64,000 nt of DNA, from positions 771,110,809 to 771,174,808 of the forward strand of contig CM057339.1 in NCBI GenBank assembly GCA_030015575.1. Reading direction: 5' to 3'. The DNA is from Agapanthus africanus (Eukaryota; Streptophyta; Magnoliopsida; Asparagales; Amaryllidaceae). Below are positions 43,005 to 54,677 of this stretch, one piece after another (position 1 is the first letter of the stretch; each line of letters begins with the position of its first letter). The notes beneath the pieces were generated by a model that was not told the origin of the DNA, made no database searches, and was given only the letters and a program-made list of their open reading frames with translations. The translations under genes and the position numbers were made by a program.

Positions 43005-43915
43005 TCATTCTGAAGCAATTTCAACATTTTCTTCGTTCTTTAGCCAAGTGTATATCCCACAAAGGTTGCGGCAGGTCCGATTCGTTCCTTGGAGCAGGTG
43101 ATTGGGTTGTTTGCTCCCAAAGGATTTTGGTGTTTGTTTGTATAATGTTGGAGTCGTGACTTGATTGCTCATCAGGACACCGGAAGATAGCGAAATTTCT
43201 CCCGTCTTATACCGTTCTTCGACCCAGTTTTTGAAATTATAGTATTCTTCGATTGTATGTCCCAACACTCTATGATAGGGGGAGTAATTAGCGTCATTGG
43301 TCATTTTTGCTTCATGCAGTATTTTTGGCACGGGCAGCTACAAACGCTCTTCAGGGCGCCTTAAATATCTTGCGAACTTTATCCTTTCTGAAAGAGAATA
43401 TTTTCTTTCTTTCTCTCCATCAGAGTTGGTTCTCCGCCTAATATTGATTTTCGAGGCCGATCAGTTTTGGGTCCCCCCGCTACTTGCTTGCCCTGGTCCG
43501 CAGACGTATCGAAGGAGTTGGTATCGCTGAGACTTCTGTCTCTGTGGATGTTGCCCTTCTGGTATCCAAATTTTTTATTAGTTTGGAGGACCGGAGTGGA
43601 CTCAGGATTTGCACGCTCCATCATCTGGACCCTTTCAGTCAGGTCTCGAAGAGTTTTAGGATTTGCTGTCCATAAGGAGGGATCATCCAGTTATCGACAT
43701 TTCCCTTGATAAGGCTAATGGCTTGCCCATGTTCTATCTACTGTTTGCATTTGGTGCTAGAATTACACTACCGGTTTACATGATCAACAATGCTACCATT
43801 TTTATCTCGTTTATTCTTCACGAAGTCATCCATAAAGATTTTATCATCGATATTAATGAATCTTTGTTTGAACTGTGATTCTATTTGAGCGAATGTCTTG
43901 ACCGAGTTGCTTGGT
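43005..43915 (-). pseudogene. Gag C-terminal part of the gag-only element
   Basis: From 43915 leftward, the minus strand reads NSVKTFAQIESQFKQRF, the second half of a retrotransposon capsid domain. A stop-interrupted segment follows, then MMERANPE and a Lys-rich linker (43624-43379), then the ANYSPYHRVLGHTIEEYYNF block near 43270. That block is the variant zinc-finger-like segment seen in Tat/Ogre-type plant gag proteins, with one expected Cys replaced by Tyr. Several stops and frame changes are present. Gag would form the particle shell; this copy is dead. Confidence 0.72.
43911..43915. repeat. Left target-site duplication of solo LTR (TTGGT)
   Basis: It matches TTTGT (47577-47581) at four of five bases. 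Gag reads in register up to this flank on one side and from the other flank on the other side. Confidence 0.65.
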
Positions 43916-46900
43916 TGTAACATTTCAGAAATATAAAATAATGTTTTTGGAATTTAAATAATAAAATAATAAATTTCACAAAAACTATTCGAGAATGAAT
44001 TTGGGGTTTCCGTAAAATGGTATAATTATATACCAATATTTGGAAAATAATTAGATATTAATATGAATTATTAATTCCAAAGGTATTTATTGGATTTGGA
44101 CATTTTATAAATAATTATGCAGTTAATTATATGCAAGTTTATGTTAAACTTGATTAGTGCACTACTAATCATGCTTTAGGCCAAATCCACTTTTGTATTA
44201 AACACGGCTAGTGCACCATGACATATTGTAGTTTTTTTCATGCATGGTTCCATTTTGTATTTGTTGCATTTGGGTTTTTAAAATAAAGGAAAAAAGAAAA
44301 GAAAAAGAGACGATATGAGAGGGGACAAGAAGGCATGGGCAAAAGAAAGATATAGAGAGAGGTTATCTTTGACCATGGCTCCTATCCCTTTTCCTTCATC
44401 CTTTATTTTCTTCACCTCATCCTTCATCTTCATCCTCCACCCTCACTACCCCATGACAAACACATCAAAAAACTCATCAAAACTTCACATCACCTTCACA
44501 AAAAAGGTGCACAACCTCATCCTACACCTCATAGTGAGTTCAAGTTTGGATTTTGAGAATATTGCACCATCTTAGAATTTTCTTCAGTTCCTTCAAGAGG
44601 TAAACCCTTCACTTTCCTTCATATTATCTAGTTCTTAACCTCCTATTTGTCTTTAGAGTTCGATTAAGCTAGATTAGTGACCTTGAAAATTTCTAGGACA
44701 TTTTTAGTGGTCGATTTGAGTTGTAGAGATGTAATTGAGGTTTAGCTAGTGACCTTAAACCCTTAGTGATGATAATTTTGGACAACTTGAGACTAGAATC
44801 CCAAAACACGAACTTAGAATTTTCCCGATATCAATTTTTGACAGTTTGTGATGATCTAATAGAATTTGCTATGACCCGAGAGTTCTATAAAATAAGTTAC
44901 CATCACAGTGAGATGTGTAGACTACTAGGAATTTACCCTAGAAACCCGAGACCCCAACCCCCAAGTTTGGCCGCAGATTTATTCCCCCAGACCGCAATTC
45001 GCGGCCTGGTCTTGGTCCATTGGCGTGGTTTTTGGTTCATAGTTCTGTTATCTGATGTGTAGACCTACCCTATATGCCGAACCTCCTAATTTCACCTAGG
45101 GTAGAATCTAGGAGTGTTTTTCCATGTTGCTGATTTCGGGTTTTCGGTTTGTAAAAACTTGGTTTTGGTATTTGAGTTTGGACACGGTCGTTGGACGTTT
45201 GTATATCAACGCTGAGGGTTATTTGGTTGTTCTTGCATGCGTGAGCTATATGTTCTAACTTATGAGCACTTCGCGTGCCATATCGTTTTCGGAATTGATT
45301 TTGATATCGTTACAATGTGTATTGATTTATAGGTACTTTCGTGTGGACTTCCGAGATGACGAAGGAGAATAAGAAGTTCATCGACTTCGGCTAAATTAAA
45401 GAGTAGCAGGTGAGTAGATCTATATCTACGGGGGAAGTCGGATGGATGGCGTATAGCACCCCCGCAACCATAGTAATGGGAGAACCAATATATAGAATAT
45501 ATTTTGAGAAAACCTATGCTTATGAACTTACGGATATGATCACAGGATTAAGTACGAGATGACATGATGAAAGAAGGATATATATGATGAAACGAGATGA
45601 CATGAGTTGATATGTTGGCTTGAGGATGCAAGACAAAATATATATTTATATTCATATGCCAAGATATGATATGAGATTGAGTTACACACACACACACACA
45701 TATGAATGGGAATAAGAGATGATATGATGTACGAGACCATAGATCCGTACCCTTGTTTATGTATAGGACGATAGATACTTAATCTGATTTGATGACACCG
45801 TACGATGGATTACCATATGCAATATGATATACAGGATGATTGATCCGTACCTTTGACTTGAAGATGATGTTCGATGATTATACCGTTCATGCTATGCTAT
45901 ATTATTTCCTCATGACATGCGTACTACATTCCTAGCACTTACCTGTATATGGCTTTGTCTGCTAGAACACATGCACCATTACGGATGATGCGCATGTTAC
46001 ACATACACAGATTGCCGGCTCACACACTCATCATCGGTAATTGCCATGCCACTTATATAGTAGAACTGTTAAATCACTATATTGCTCTTAACTGTAAAGT
46101 ACAATCATTGTTCGGTAATTATCTTATGATATGCTTACATGATAATACTTGAGATGCTTACAGTACTGTTCTATACTTGCATATACTGCACTTTATGGTT
46201 ACATGCATGTGAGATGCTGTTTTTCATGAAATCTCTGGAGTTGAGAACCGCTGATATATTTTAACAAGTCTTATGATTGTTTTAAAAATGCGGTTTCTCG
46301 TGATGTGATTTGTGGCGTCCACCATGAGTTTTCTCGGTTCTGAGCTATGGGTTACCCGATTAGAGGAGTGAGGAGGCACCGTCTGCGGGTACATGGTGGA
46401 CCCAGTGCGGTACCCCGGGACAAGAAGATCGTATAGAAAGGCGTTGAGCTCGGCAGGGGAGCACTACCGACCGGTGATAGTTTGGGCTCGGCGGATATCC
46501 GGAGGATACCGATCGGAGTCGTATGATCAGATGGATATGATGGCCGATCCAATGAGATGGAGTCCGAGATATGAGGATTTACATGTCGATGTTGGACACG
46601 AGTTTTATGATATTTCCGAGTGTCGATGCTGGACACTCAGGTTTCATGATGATTGATATGATGTTGATGGACACACGTTGGATATTCACATACATACATG
46701 CATATGACTCAGATGACTTGATACATATACTGATACTGGCATGAAATCATTATTGTACACATATGTATACATGATCACCCTGGATACCATATAGTATTAC
46801 CTTTATGTTATAGTATGACCTAGGGATTGTTGTTTATTCGATTTCTACCTGCTCATATTTTCTACTCACAAGTTGGCAACTCACCCTCGTTGTGCCACAG

Positions 46901-47576
46901 TTTTCTTGTAGGATCACCTGCTCGGATCAGTAATGGCTCGCTGGCATACATTTTGCTTCAGGGTGTCTTGTTTTGGTAGGTGGAATGCACATTTGGATCG
47001 TGACCACCCTTGTACTTATTTATTTCTGTTGTATCTAGTTAAAGCTTTATCAAGCAGAAACCAGACTTTGTATATTTGGTAGACCTAGACACAGACTTGT
47101 ATATTCTTAAGACTTAGAGCGAGATGGATGTATTATCTTTTATTTGAGCTGATGATGTCTTGGTCTGCTTTACTTTCATTCTATGATTGATCTTCGCCGT
47201 AGGGCGTCGTATATATATGCTTTATTGTGTGGTTGTGATTCCGCCAATTGACGAAGAGCCAGCTCCCGCTTGGGGATGCCTATATTATTGCTTGTATATG
47301 GTTTTGGATCAAAAAATACAAGGGAGGTGCTGCCTAAAATTTCAAGGACAAAATGTCTTCAAAGATATTATGTAAACTGTTGCATTTTCATATGATATTA
47401 CTTATGCTTTTAAAAGAAGGATTGAATTCATTATGCCAATATTTCAAAACCGCACCTCCACTATTTTCCACAAAAAGGTTTAGATTTCTGAGCTTCGGCT
47501 TACTTGAATTACGGCGGGGTCCTATAGACTTCACGTAATTCTCATGCCGGTCACATGCCAATTTCGGGTCATGACA
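43916..47576 (+). mobile_element. Solo LTR, 3.66 kb, Ty3/gypsy-like
   Basis: It starts TGTAACATTTC and ends GGGTCATGACA, forms common to plant gypsy LTRs, with a near-perfect 5-bp duplication and no PBS, polyprotein or second LTR. It splits the capsid coding of the gag-only element. Inside are AT-rich ends and a (CA)n run (45683-45700, minus-strand GT). No gene is called: the frames 44315-44575 and 44766-45062 lack motifs. Orientation is set from the TGTAAC start and is tentative. It is not recognisably the same family as Tekay-1 to -4. Confidence 0.7.
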
Positions 47577-48530
47577 TTTGTATACTTGTGTACTAGTGAA
47601 AAGCAAAGTCGGTCAAACTTTTGACGAACTGTTTGAAGATCAGCACATCATTTCCTTCTGTGTTTTCGCATGATGCCTTGAAGTGGGCAATATGTTGGTT
47701 AGCGTTCCCTATCCCGTCAAACTTTTTGAAATTAGGGATGACATAGCCAAGGGGATATTCCATAAGCTCGTATTTGGCAGGGTATGGCCTCCCATTATTG
47801 GTGAAGCCATTCTGTACTTCGGCTTTGACTATTGATGATTTACCTTTGATCTTGTCCTGTGTCAATTTGTTGGAGTCAAGTGTCAAAATTTCTCTTGAAG
47901 CCGGCTGCCATTGATTTTCATGAAGATCCCCCACCTTTGGGCTGGAGAGAATAGTTGTTGGCTGTTTCGAGACGCCACTCCCTAGTTCATGTACATAGCC
48001 TTGAATTTGCTCTGACTGCATCGAACAACTTGGGTTATGAGGTTCGCCATGACTTATATCAAATCGTCGATTTTGAAATAGACCATGGCCAACTCCTTGA
48101 CTCTGTCATGTAGCTGATTCTAGAGGTTTTAGAACAATATCTGTTTCGTGTTTTCGGGGAGAAAGGCTAGGCTATCATTGCCGTCCGACCCTTCAGGAAG
48201 TGTGATTTCTTTTTTCTTAACTGTCTGAGCAGTGGCTTCAACATCGTCCGAACCGGGCGGGGATTGGACAGTAGCAACATCTTTATCATGACCCTGAAGC
48301 CTAGAAGGACTTGTTCTTTCAGGTCCTACCATATAGACTGTATGGATTGTGTATCCATCCATTGTCTCGTCATCGGTAAAGATATTTGCAGGACTTTTGG
48401 ACCATTGCCGCGGTCCTTTCCTTTTAGGCAAGGACAAATGACCGAGGACAGTCGGTCCGACCGGGGTCCTGGATATAGTTAGTACCCTTCGCTTGGATCT
48501 CTTTTGTTGCTTCCGCACAACAATGAGCAC
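47577..48530 (-). pseudogene. Gag N-terminal and core part of the gag-only element
   Basis: From right to left, a Lys/Arg-rich start region (from 48530) contains ENTKQILF. A helical segment LHDRVKELAMV follows near 48110, then the frame from 48021 with YPAKYELMEYPLGYVIP, KKFDGIGNANQHIAHF and IFKQFVKSLTDFAFH, the conserved capsid core of plant Ty3 gag. A TAG replaces the next Trp codon (47590), and the solo LTR starts 14 bases later. Frames shift near 48120. The family forms virus-like particles; the other part of this domain is at 43915. Confidence 0.8.
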
Positions 48531-48655
48531 TTGGTAGTCTATTGATGAGACTGTGTCATACTTTTGATTCTAGGGCTTAGACTCGCCTCTTTGCCAAATT
48601 CTTTGAATTGTCGTCTTCTTATTCTTTGCGTCATAGCATTTTTTTGCCTCCGACC

Positions 48656-49446
48656 TTAAGGGTTCAAAAGAATTGATGATCTTTACAGCAGGTTCAATTT
48701 TTTCGAGGGTAGGCATGTACTTGGAACTCGACGAACTCAAATTTAGCGGGTACCTTAGCCCTCTTATTGGCTCTAAATCTGAGTCATTTCTGCTTCAACT
48801 TTTCTGTTTTAAGGGCTTGGCAGGTATCTGCTTCCTTGGCAGCTGTCTTGGACCGACCGATAAAGAGTTTAGAGAAGACACTTGTATTTGCGGTCATCAT
48901 TGGCCTAACCTGGGCTAGCTTAGGACATTTTTCTGCCCCCTGTGCGTTGACGTCTTTGCCCCCAATTGGAGCGACAGAATGCTGATCGAAACCGACTTTT
49001 GCTTTGGTTCAGGTATCTTCGCGATCATAGCCTTTTCCTGAACGAATTTTAGCGGTTCAAAAGAGTTTCAGATTTTTATGGCCGGTTCGACTTTCGTTAT
49101 AGGGTAACCATGTTCTTGGAACCTCAAGAATTCCAATTTGGCAGGAGCCCTAACACTTTTATTAGCTTGAAATTTGAGCCGTTTCTACCTTAGCATATCA
49201 GTTTTGAAGACTTGGCGAGCATCTGCTTTCTTGGAGGCTGTCGTAAGCTGACTGACAGAAAGTCTGGAGAAGACACTTGTGTGTGCCGTTGTCATGGGCT
49301 TCGTCTGGGCTTTCCCCTGACGTCTCATCGCCCCCTTTAAGCTTACGGATCTGCCCCTAGTTGGTGTGACAGATAGCCGATCGAACACAGATTTGCGCGC
49401 TGTCTCGATTGTATTTGCAATTTTAACATTCGGTCTTTTCCCCCTC
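48656..49446 (-). repeat. Duplicated coding module, two copies spaced about 393 bp
   Basis: GGTTCAAAAGA starts at 48661 and 49054. The rest of each copy aligns: TTGGAACT(C), AGTTTAGAGAAGACACTTGT versus AGTCTGGAGAAGACACTTGT, and CGAAACCGAC versus CGAACACAG. On the minus strand both read TxxTSVFSxLxxxxxxxTAxKxAD. The spacing is 131 codons, so the duplication is in frame. Confidence 0.82.
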
Positions 49447-49626
49447 GAGTCGGGTTTGGCTATTTGGTTCGCTGGCGCCTCTACGGTAAAAGCGTTGGAA
49501 GAGATCGAGGAGAATATGATGGACTCGAACTAAACTGGAGGTTCTGTCCACTGCTGCATAGACTTGACGGAAAAGTCACTTTGGCAGTTGTCTTGAGCGT
49601 GTATACGACGGGGGTTGCATTGGAAG
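49447..49626 (-). pseudogene. Upstream gag coding, cut by LTR E
   Basis: The minus strand reads APANQIAKPDSRGKRPNVK into the KSVFDRLS block, so coding continues right to about 49600. At 49627 the copia-family LTR E begins. No PBS or leader of the gag-only element is visible before the cut. Confidence 0.5.
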
Positions 49627-51106
49627 TGTTGGATATAGGTGCCATGAAGGAAATTATTGTAATTGTACATGGACCTATATGGATAGAACATTCTTGCTTG
49701 AAATGATAGTATGCTATCTAGTTTGCTTTATCATCCATGTGTATATGTTTTACTTTCTATTACGTATCACTAATACATGTTGATAAAACACTTGGGATCT
49801 TTGCTTGAATTCAAGGATTATGATGTGATCATACTAGTAGGGCCTGGGTAGTCCATAAGCACATCCTTAAATGTTCCTAACCGTGGGAGTGTTGAAAGTG
49901 GGCATCAGTACTTCAGAGTAGCCTAGTGTACATGTTTCTTAATATCGAGCGGAGCGATGGCTGGCCCCACAGCTATTGGTGTTTGACACCGAAGATTATA
50001 TACAGGTGCTCATTGGAGAATGGGTACATTGAACAGACTCATCGAGAACTCCTAGATGGTGTTATACCTATTCTCAAATAGCAGTTCTCTCGTGGCAATG
50101 GTACATGGTGGTCTTTTGACCTGAGATTGCCATAGTGTCTTGTGTATGTTCTTACTATACTTTGATTACTACCCAACCATGTCTTTAAAGATCCGTGCAT
50201 ACAGGTTTTAGTTGGGTATAGTGCCGAAACACATGGAGACAATGAGCGGTCAAGAGGGGATTCGTCTCTCCTGGTATAGAGAGTCGATGTCGCACTGCTT
50301 ATGATATGACTGTAACCAAAAATCTCTGGCCAGGATGGTTGAGATAAACTGATAAGTGTTATCTGTTGTATCTCGAATGGTTAAGAGTTTGATATCGACA
50401 TGACTTATTAGGTTATTGGGGGTCTGACATTTCACCTTCCAGACCCGGTATGCGACACACTTTGACGAAGCGATCAGACTGTATGATAATTGTCACTGAT
50501 AGGCTTTGTTGGGTTTGGATGGGTTTGCTTGTCGACCTACCTTTTGATCAATACCTGGGTACCCGTTACATATAGCTAGTACCGTTAACGTGCTTGTGGG
50601 TTAACCCATTCGGTGATTGATCTGAAATTGTTCCAGATTCAATCGGATACAATCCTAATTAATCTACTTCCAGCGTATTATCAAGTTTTTAGAGTCCCAC
50701 GCCGAAATTTCCTGCTCAGGCGAAATGATGATGTGGTGTGCGTATGGGGATATGTACGGGAGTTCGATTAAACATGTGTATGATACGCGTATATTAATCG
50801 GACGTTTGATAATAATAGGGGTTTTATTTATGAGCTGGATAATTAAATCAAGTGTAGACTTAATATCCATATATGTGATATGGTTGCTAGTATTGTGTAT
50901 ATGACACACACACACACACACACTCTCTCTCACTCTCTCTTTATTATGTATATGATACATGTTAAATAATGTATATGACACACACACACACACACACTCT
51001 CTCTCTCTCTCTCTCTCTTGTATTTGATACAAACATGCAAATTGTATATTTTAAATATACAACTTTTGTCACTTTGTGACATGTGAAGTATGTGGGTTGT
51101 AGGGGT
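49627..51106 (+). repeat. Copia-family LTR E, plus orientation, cut by LTR D
   Basis: It starts TGTTGGATATAGGTGCC and matches the reverse complement of copies A-C through AATGATAGTATGCTATC, GGATTCGTCTCTCCTGGTAT and the termini-distal blocks, but is more diverged. It is cut at 51106 by LTR D of the same family in the opposite orientation. Whether it is solo or the 3' LTR of an element cannot be decided; the sequence before 49627 is gag-only-element coding, which favours a solo LTR or a 5' end. Confidence 0.78.
50903..51018. repeat. Duplicated compound microsatellite (AC)n(TC)n
   Basis: GTATATGACACACAC...CTCTCTCT occurs twice about 78 bases apart inside LTR E, each followed by TATxTGATAC. It represents one duplication of a unit containing the microsatellite. 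Confidence 0.92.
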
Positions 51107-51448
51107 TGTTGGGTTTCCTAGCACGACAGTAAGGTTTAGGGAGGCATCATCCATGCCGTTTCTAAAAATTTTCCATGCTAAATAACCCAAACCCTAGAAT
51201 CTTAACTAGAGAATTAGACGATACAAGAATGTAAACAACATTATATCAAGTGAACAAGGAATACAACCTTTGTAGACCGGTCCTTCACTTCACATGCTCC
51301 GTGTAGTAGTCCCGCGACTCCATTGGGCTCTACTTGAGACTTTGGACGTGCTTCCTCTGATGACCTTTGTGCTGAAGATGATCTACGCGAAGTTCCTCCA
51401 ACTCAAGCTACCTCTACACTAAACTTTTTAGCGTAGGAAACACACTAC
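51107..51448 (-). repeat. Copia-family LTR D, left part
   Basis: It begins TGTTGGGTTTCCTAGCACGACAG, matching the start of copies A-C, and is cut at 51448/51449 by Tekay-3. The last five bases are ACTAC (Tekay-3 target). No PBS is seen left of it, so it is a solo LTR or a 3' LTR. Confidence 0.82.
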
Positions 51449-54400
51449 TGTCACGCCCCGCTTCCCAAAATACGGAAAACGAGGGGTGACTAGGCCAGCC
51501 ATGCTCCTACGGTCAAGGAATCATCCCGCCGTAGTCACACTTCGGCTTCTAGCATTACATGGTAATCAGTAAATAAAGCACAGTAGTAAAGGAAACACAT
51601 CACTAATTTATTACATTAAAATCCATTGTTCACAAATTACAGATAACAAGAACAATTACTAATCAAGTTCAATCTCACGATCACTTTTATGGAAAGCAGT
51701 AAAGGAAGAAAGTACACCAGACTATATCTCCGTGAACTCGAAAGGTAGATCTGTCTCCTGCGCTGGTTCTTCCACGGAATCTGAGCATGCATACTCAGGT
51801 CGTCAGAGCGACACAATAACAATATTATTATAATAAGATGAAACATGTAAAAGAGGTAATACTAGTGAAAGTACAAAGCGAGTAATCACTATGTCACTAT
51901 ATGATGCTGAATATGATCTGTGTCCCTATCGGTCTCTAGGTCATGTTTGAAATCGCATAGTGAAAGGAGGATCATGTTTAACAGGAGTCTCGTACATACC
52001 CGAGACAACGGCCCACATGCCCGGGACATAACCCTGTCAGCCGGATCGCTAGATCCTACCTACTATATATATCGCTGCTCGAATGATCATCCTCTAAAAC
52101 ACGATCCCGCTAAATACGATTCTCTTTCCACTTCGATTTCCCCTTTATCCCCAGTTTACACTATTTATGATCTTGATTTAGTCGTGTACAAGTATACCAA
52201 TGGCACGGTTTTATCACTGTTCACTGTGTCAATCACTGTCATGAATATTCACTTTCCATTGGTGTACTCGTCACTCCTAAACCAACATCAATCACGCACG
52301 ATAATGCAATTTCCACTGACTCTAACACGCGCTAACACTAAGTATATGGCAAATGGGGTATGATATATGTATGTATGCCATCAATAAGCTAAGTATGTTA
52401 TGAATCCGTATGCATGTCATTAACTTACAAAAATTGCATAAATTCATCTGTTTAGAATTCAACGAAATGATACAAGTACGATAAATAGAATACTCAATCA
52501 TCAATTCATCAAAATTAGTTTCAGTTCAATCGGGTTTCCAGTATTCAAGATACAACTGTTTCATTTTAAGTGCTCGCGGCTGGAAATTCAGTTTCAGAAC
52601 TGAACGTCCGTTTCGCGACACGAATTGCATCCAGTTGGGTTCAGAATTTAGCGATGCTAAAGTTGAATAAAATCTATGGTTTTCAATAGGGTATTCAACG
52701 CAATAGACGGATCCTCAATCGTGTTTGTACGTCGAAAAGTATACACAGTTTAACATCAGTATGTCACTTCTGAATCTGTTCTGGACAGTTATACGTTCTG
52801 CCCTTTTATTTACAATTTAAATAGCAAACGGCAATGAAACGGAATGAAACCACTTGTTTTGGTTAGCTACCAGATCCATCTTTAATCCACTGCAGAGTTC
52901 CATAACATACGAATTCAGGAAACGAAGTGACACACATTTTGGGACAGTACACAGTAATCAGAGTCGCTCTGGACTGCAGTCCAGAGTCGCACTCCGATCT
53001 AAATATCATCGCAGTTACTGTACAGAAAACATTATAAGTTTACATAGGGTTAAAGTTCGTTGAGTCGGATTCGATTTAAGCCCTCGAACGCATCATTATA
53101 GGATGTACAAAATTTACAGTAATTTTAACCATTTTCAGATACAGGGAATTTCTAGTTTTAACGGTATATTTGGGGGTATCAATTTTAGTCACTAACAGTC
53201 GTATTTTCCAGTGAGATTTATATACGATATTCGTCTCTATATGGGCTAATAAAAAACATCTATTTCCGTCAAATCAAGCAATTATTTTCATTGGGGTCTA
53301 GCATCGAACACATAGGTCACATAATATACGGGAATCGGTAAATTATAAACTAAATGATTTAAGTTTGTATCATAATTATATTAGCATGTAGTAAGTAAAA
53401 CACTTACCTGGAAATGTCTCGGGGTTGCAAGACAGCAGCGGAATCACGAACGCGCGGTGTACGTCGTGAAACGATTTGCGCGAGCTTGGCTCGCAATACG
53501 GAATTTGTGTCGGAGTTGCCCGGAGTCGTTGCATGGTCACTGGAGGTATGAAGGGTGCTCAGTGGTCCTCTGCGAGTGCACTGGGGTCGACGACGGTCGA
53601 CGGCGTCGCTCCGGCGATGGGCTGCAGTGGATGTCGGGTTGATTGGGTTTTGTATATTTTGAAGAAGGAGAGAAGTGGGGATCGGGTTCTGGATTTTGGA
53701 GTGATGATGAAGATGCTGAGGATGTAGAAGATCGATGAGGCGTTTCTGGTCAGCGGGGGCTCGCCGGCGTCGAGGGGGGCAGGGTGGTGGTCTGCTCGGG
53801 TGTGACGGGTTAGGTGTGCAGGGGATTGGGTTGATGGAGTGTAGTGGTGAGGAGTTATGTTGGTGGAGGAGGAGTGAGCGAGGGGTCGCCGAGGGGTTGT
53901 TGAGGGTTTTCGCCGGCGGTGGAGCGAGGGATATTGAGTGCTCGGTGGGTTTTTTTTGTGAGTGTAGAGAAGTGAGGAAATTTTGAAAATGAAAGAGAAG
54001 AGAGAGGTGAAGGTGTGAGGAAATGAATGAGTGTTGAAGTCGCGGGTGAAACGTCGCAAGAGCGGAGGCGTGGGCGTGGGCGCGAGGCGCGGCGGAGAAG
54101 GCGGATCGCGCGCGGGGAAAGGAAAGAGCCGTTGAAGAGGGAAGATGAACAGGAGCGGGTCGGGTCGGGTCTGGTGAGGAGGCGGGCTGGGCTTGAGGAG
54201 GTTTGAACGGGCCGGGGTTTTTTTAAAATAAAGAATTTATTTTAAAAAAACGGTGAGTGGGCTGAGGAGAGCGAACGGGCCGGGGTTAATTTAGAGGTTT
54301 TGATTTTTTTTTGGTTTTGGGAAAGTTTTGGTTGGGCTGAGTTAAAAAAAGTTAATTTATTTTGTTTGAAAAGAATTGGGCTGAGGGTTTATTTTAAAGG

Positions 54401-54613
54401 AGAATGGGCTTAAGTAAGGTTAGGGTTTAAAGTAAAATATTTTACTGGTTTTAGTTTTGGTTTTAATTCTAGGTCTTGACTTTTAGGGTTAGGGAAATTT
54501 TAAATATTGGAATTCAAGCAACCGCCCTCCTACAAAATATAGGAAAAAGATAGGGACATCCCTGGAATTTAGAAAATAGGAAACTTTTATTAAGATGGGA
54601 ATGGGGATTTACA
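51449..54613 (-). repeat. 3' LTR of Tekay-3
   Basis: From TGTCACGCCCCG to GGGATTTACA (plus strand), nearly identical to 59195-62364. It includes a CT/GA-rich part and a G-rich part near 53560-54200. The 147-codon frame 51920-52363 is repeated at 59666-60109 only because the LTR is duplicated, and it is antisense to the element. Confidence 0.93.
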
Positions 54614-54655
54614 TTATACCCCCCTTACAAAAAAATTTCGTCCTCGAAATTTAAC
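54614..54655 (-). promoter_or_regulatory. Region before Tekay-3 3' LTR with polypurine tract
   Basis: The minus strand reads TTTCGAGGACGAAATTTTTT, then TGTAAGGGGGGTATAA, directly before the LTR start TGTAAATCC. The GGGGGG run adjoining TATAA is the best polypurine tract among the Tekay copies. Confidence 0.8.
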
Positions 54656-54677
54656 AAGGATACAAGGAAACAATGTA

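Larger units (their letters stand above)
39268..49626 (-). mobile_element. Gag-only Ty3/gypsy-like element with tandem repeats (TR-GAG-like)
   Basis: On the minus strand, from the right: a gag N-terminal region with a duplicated SVFxRLS module (49600-48660), gag core (48530-47593), a foreign solo LTR (47576-43916), gag C-terminal part (43915-43005), two tandem-repeat arrays (42680-41040), a purine tract (40719-40706) and a candidate LTR (40705-39268). No protease, RT, RNase H or INT motif appears in the 2.3 kb between gag and LTR. This layout resembles the non-autonomous class described as terminal-repeat retrotransposons with GAG domain. The 5' LTR would lie beyond LTR E, outside the window. 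Confidence 0.55.

Noticed and set aside
43663-43878. Plus-strand frame beside the solo LTR
   Set aside because: It is antisense to clear gag homology of the gag-only element.
49485-49500. TGGCGCC-like primer site on the plus strand
   Set aside because: Only TGGCGCC plus a few bases match a tRNA-type primer site, and it lies in readable gag coding on the minus strand, so it is a chance match.
51920-52363. 147-codon frame on the plus strand, repeated at 59666-60109
   Set aside because: It lies in both LTRs of Tekay-3, antisense to the element. The duplicate exists because LTRs are copies of each other. No motif and no start context supports a gene.
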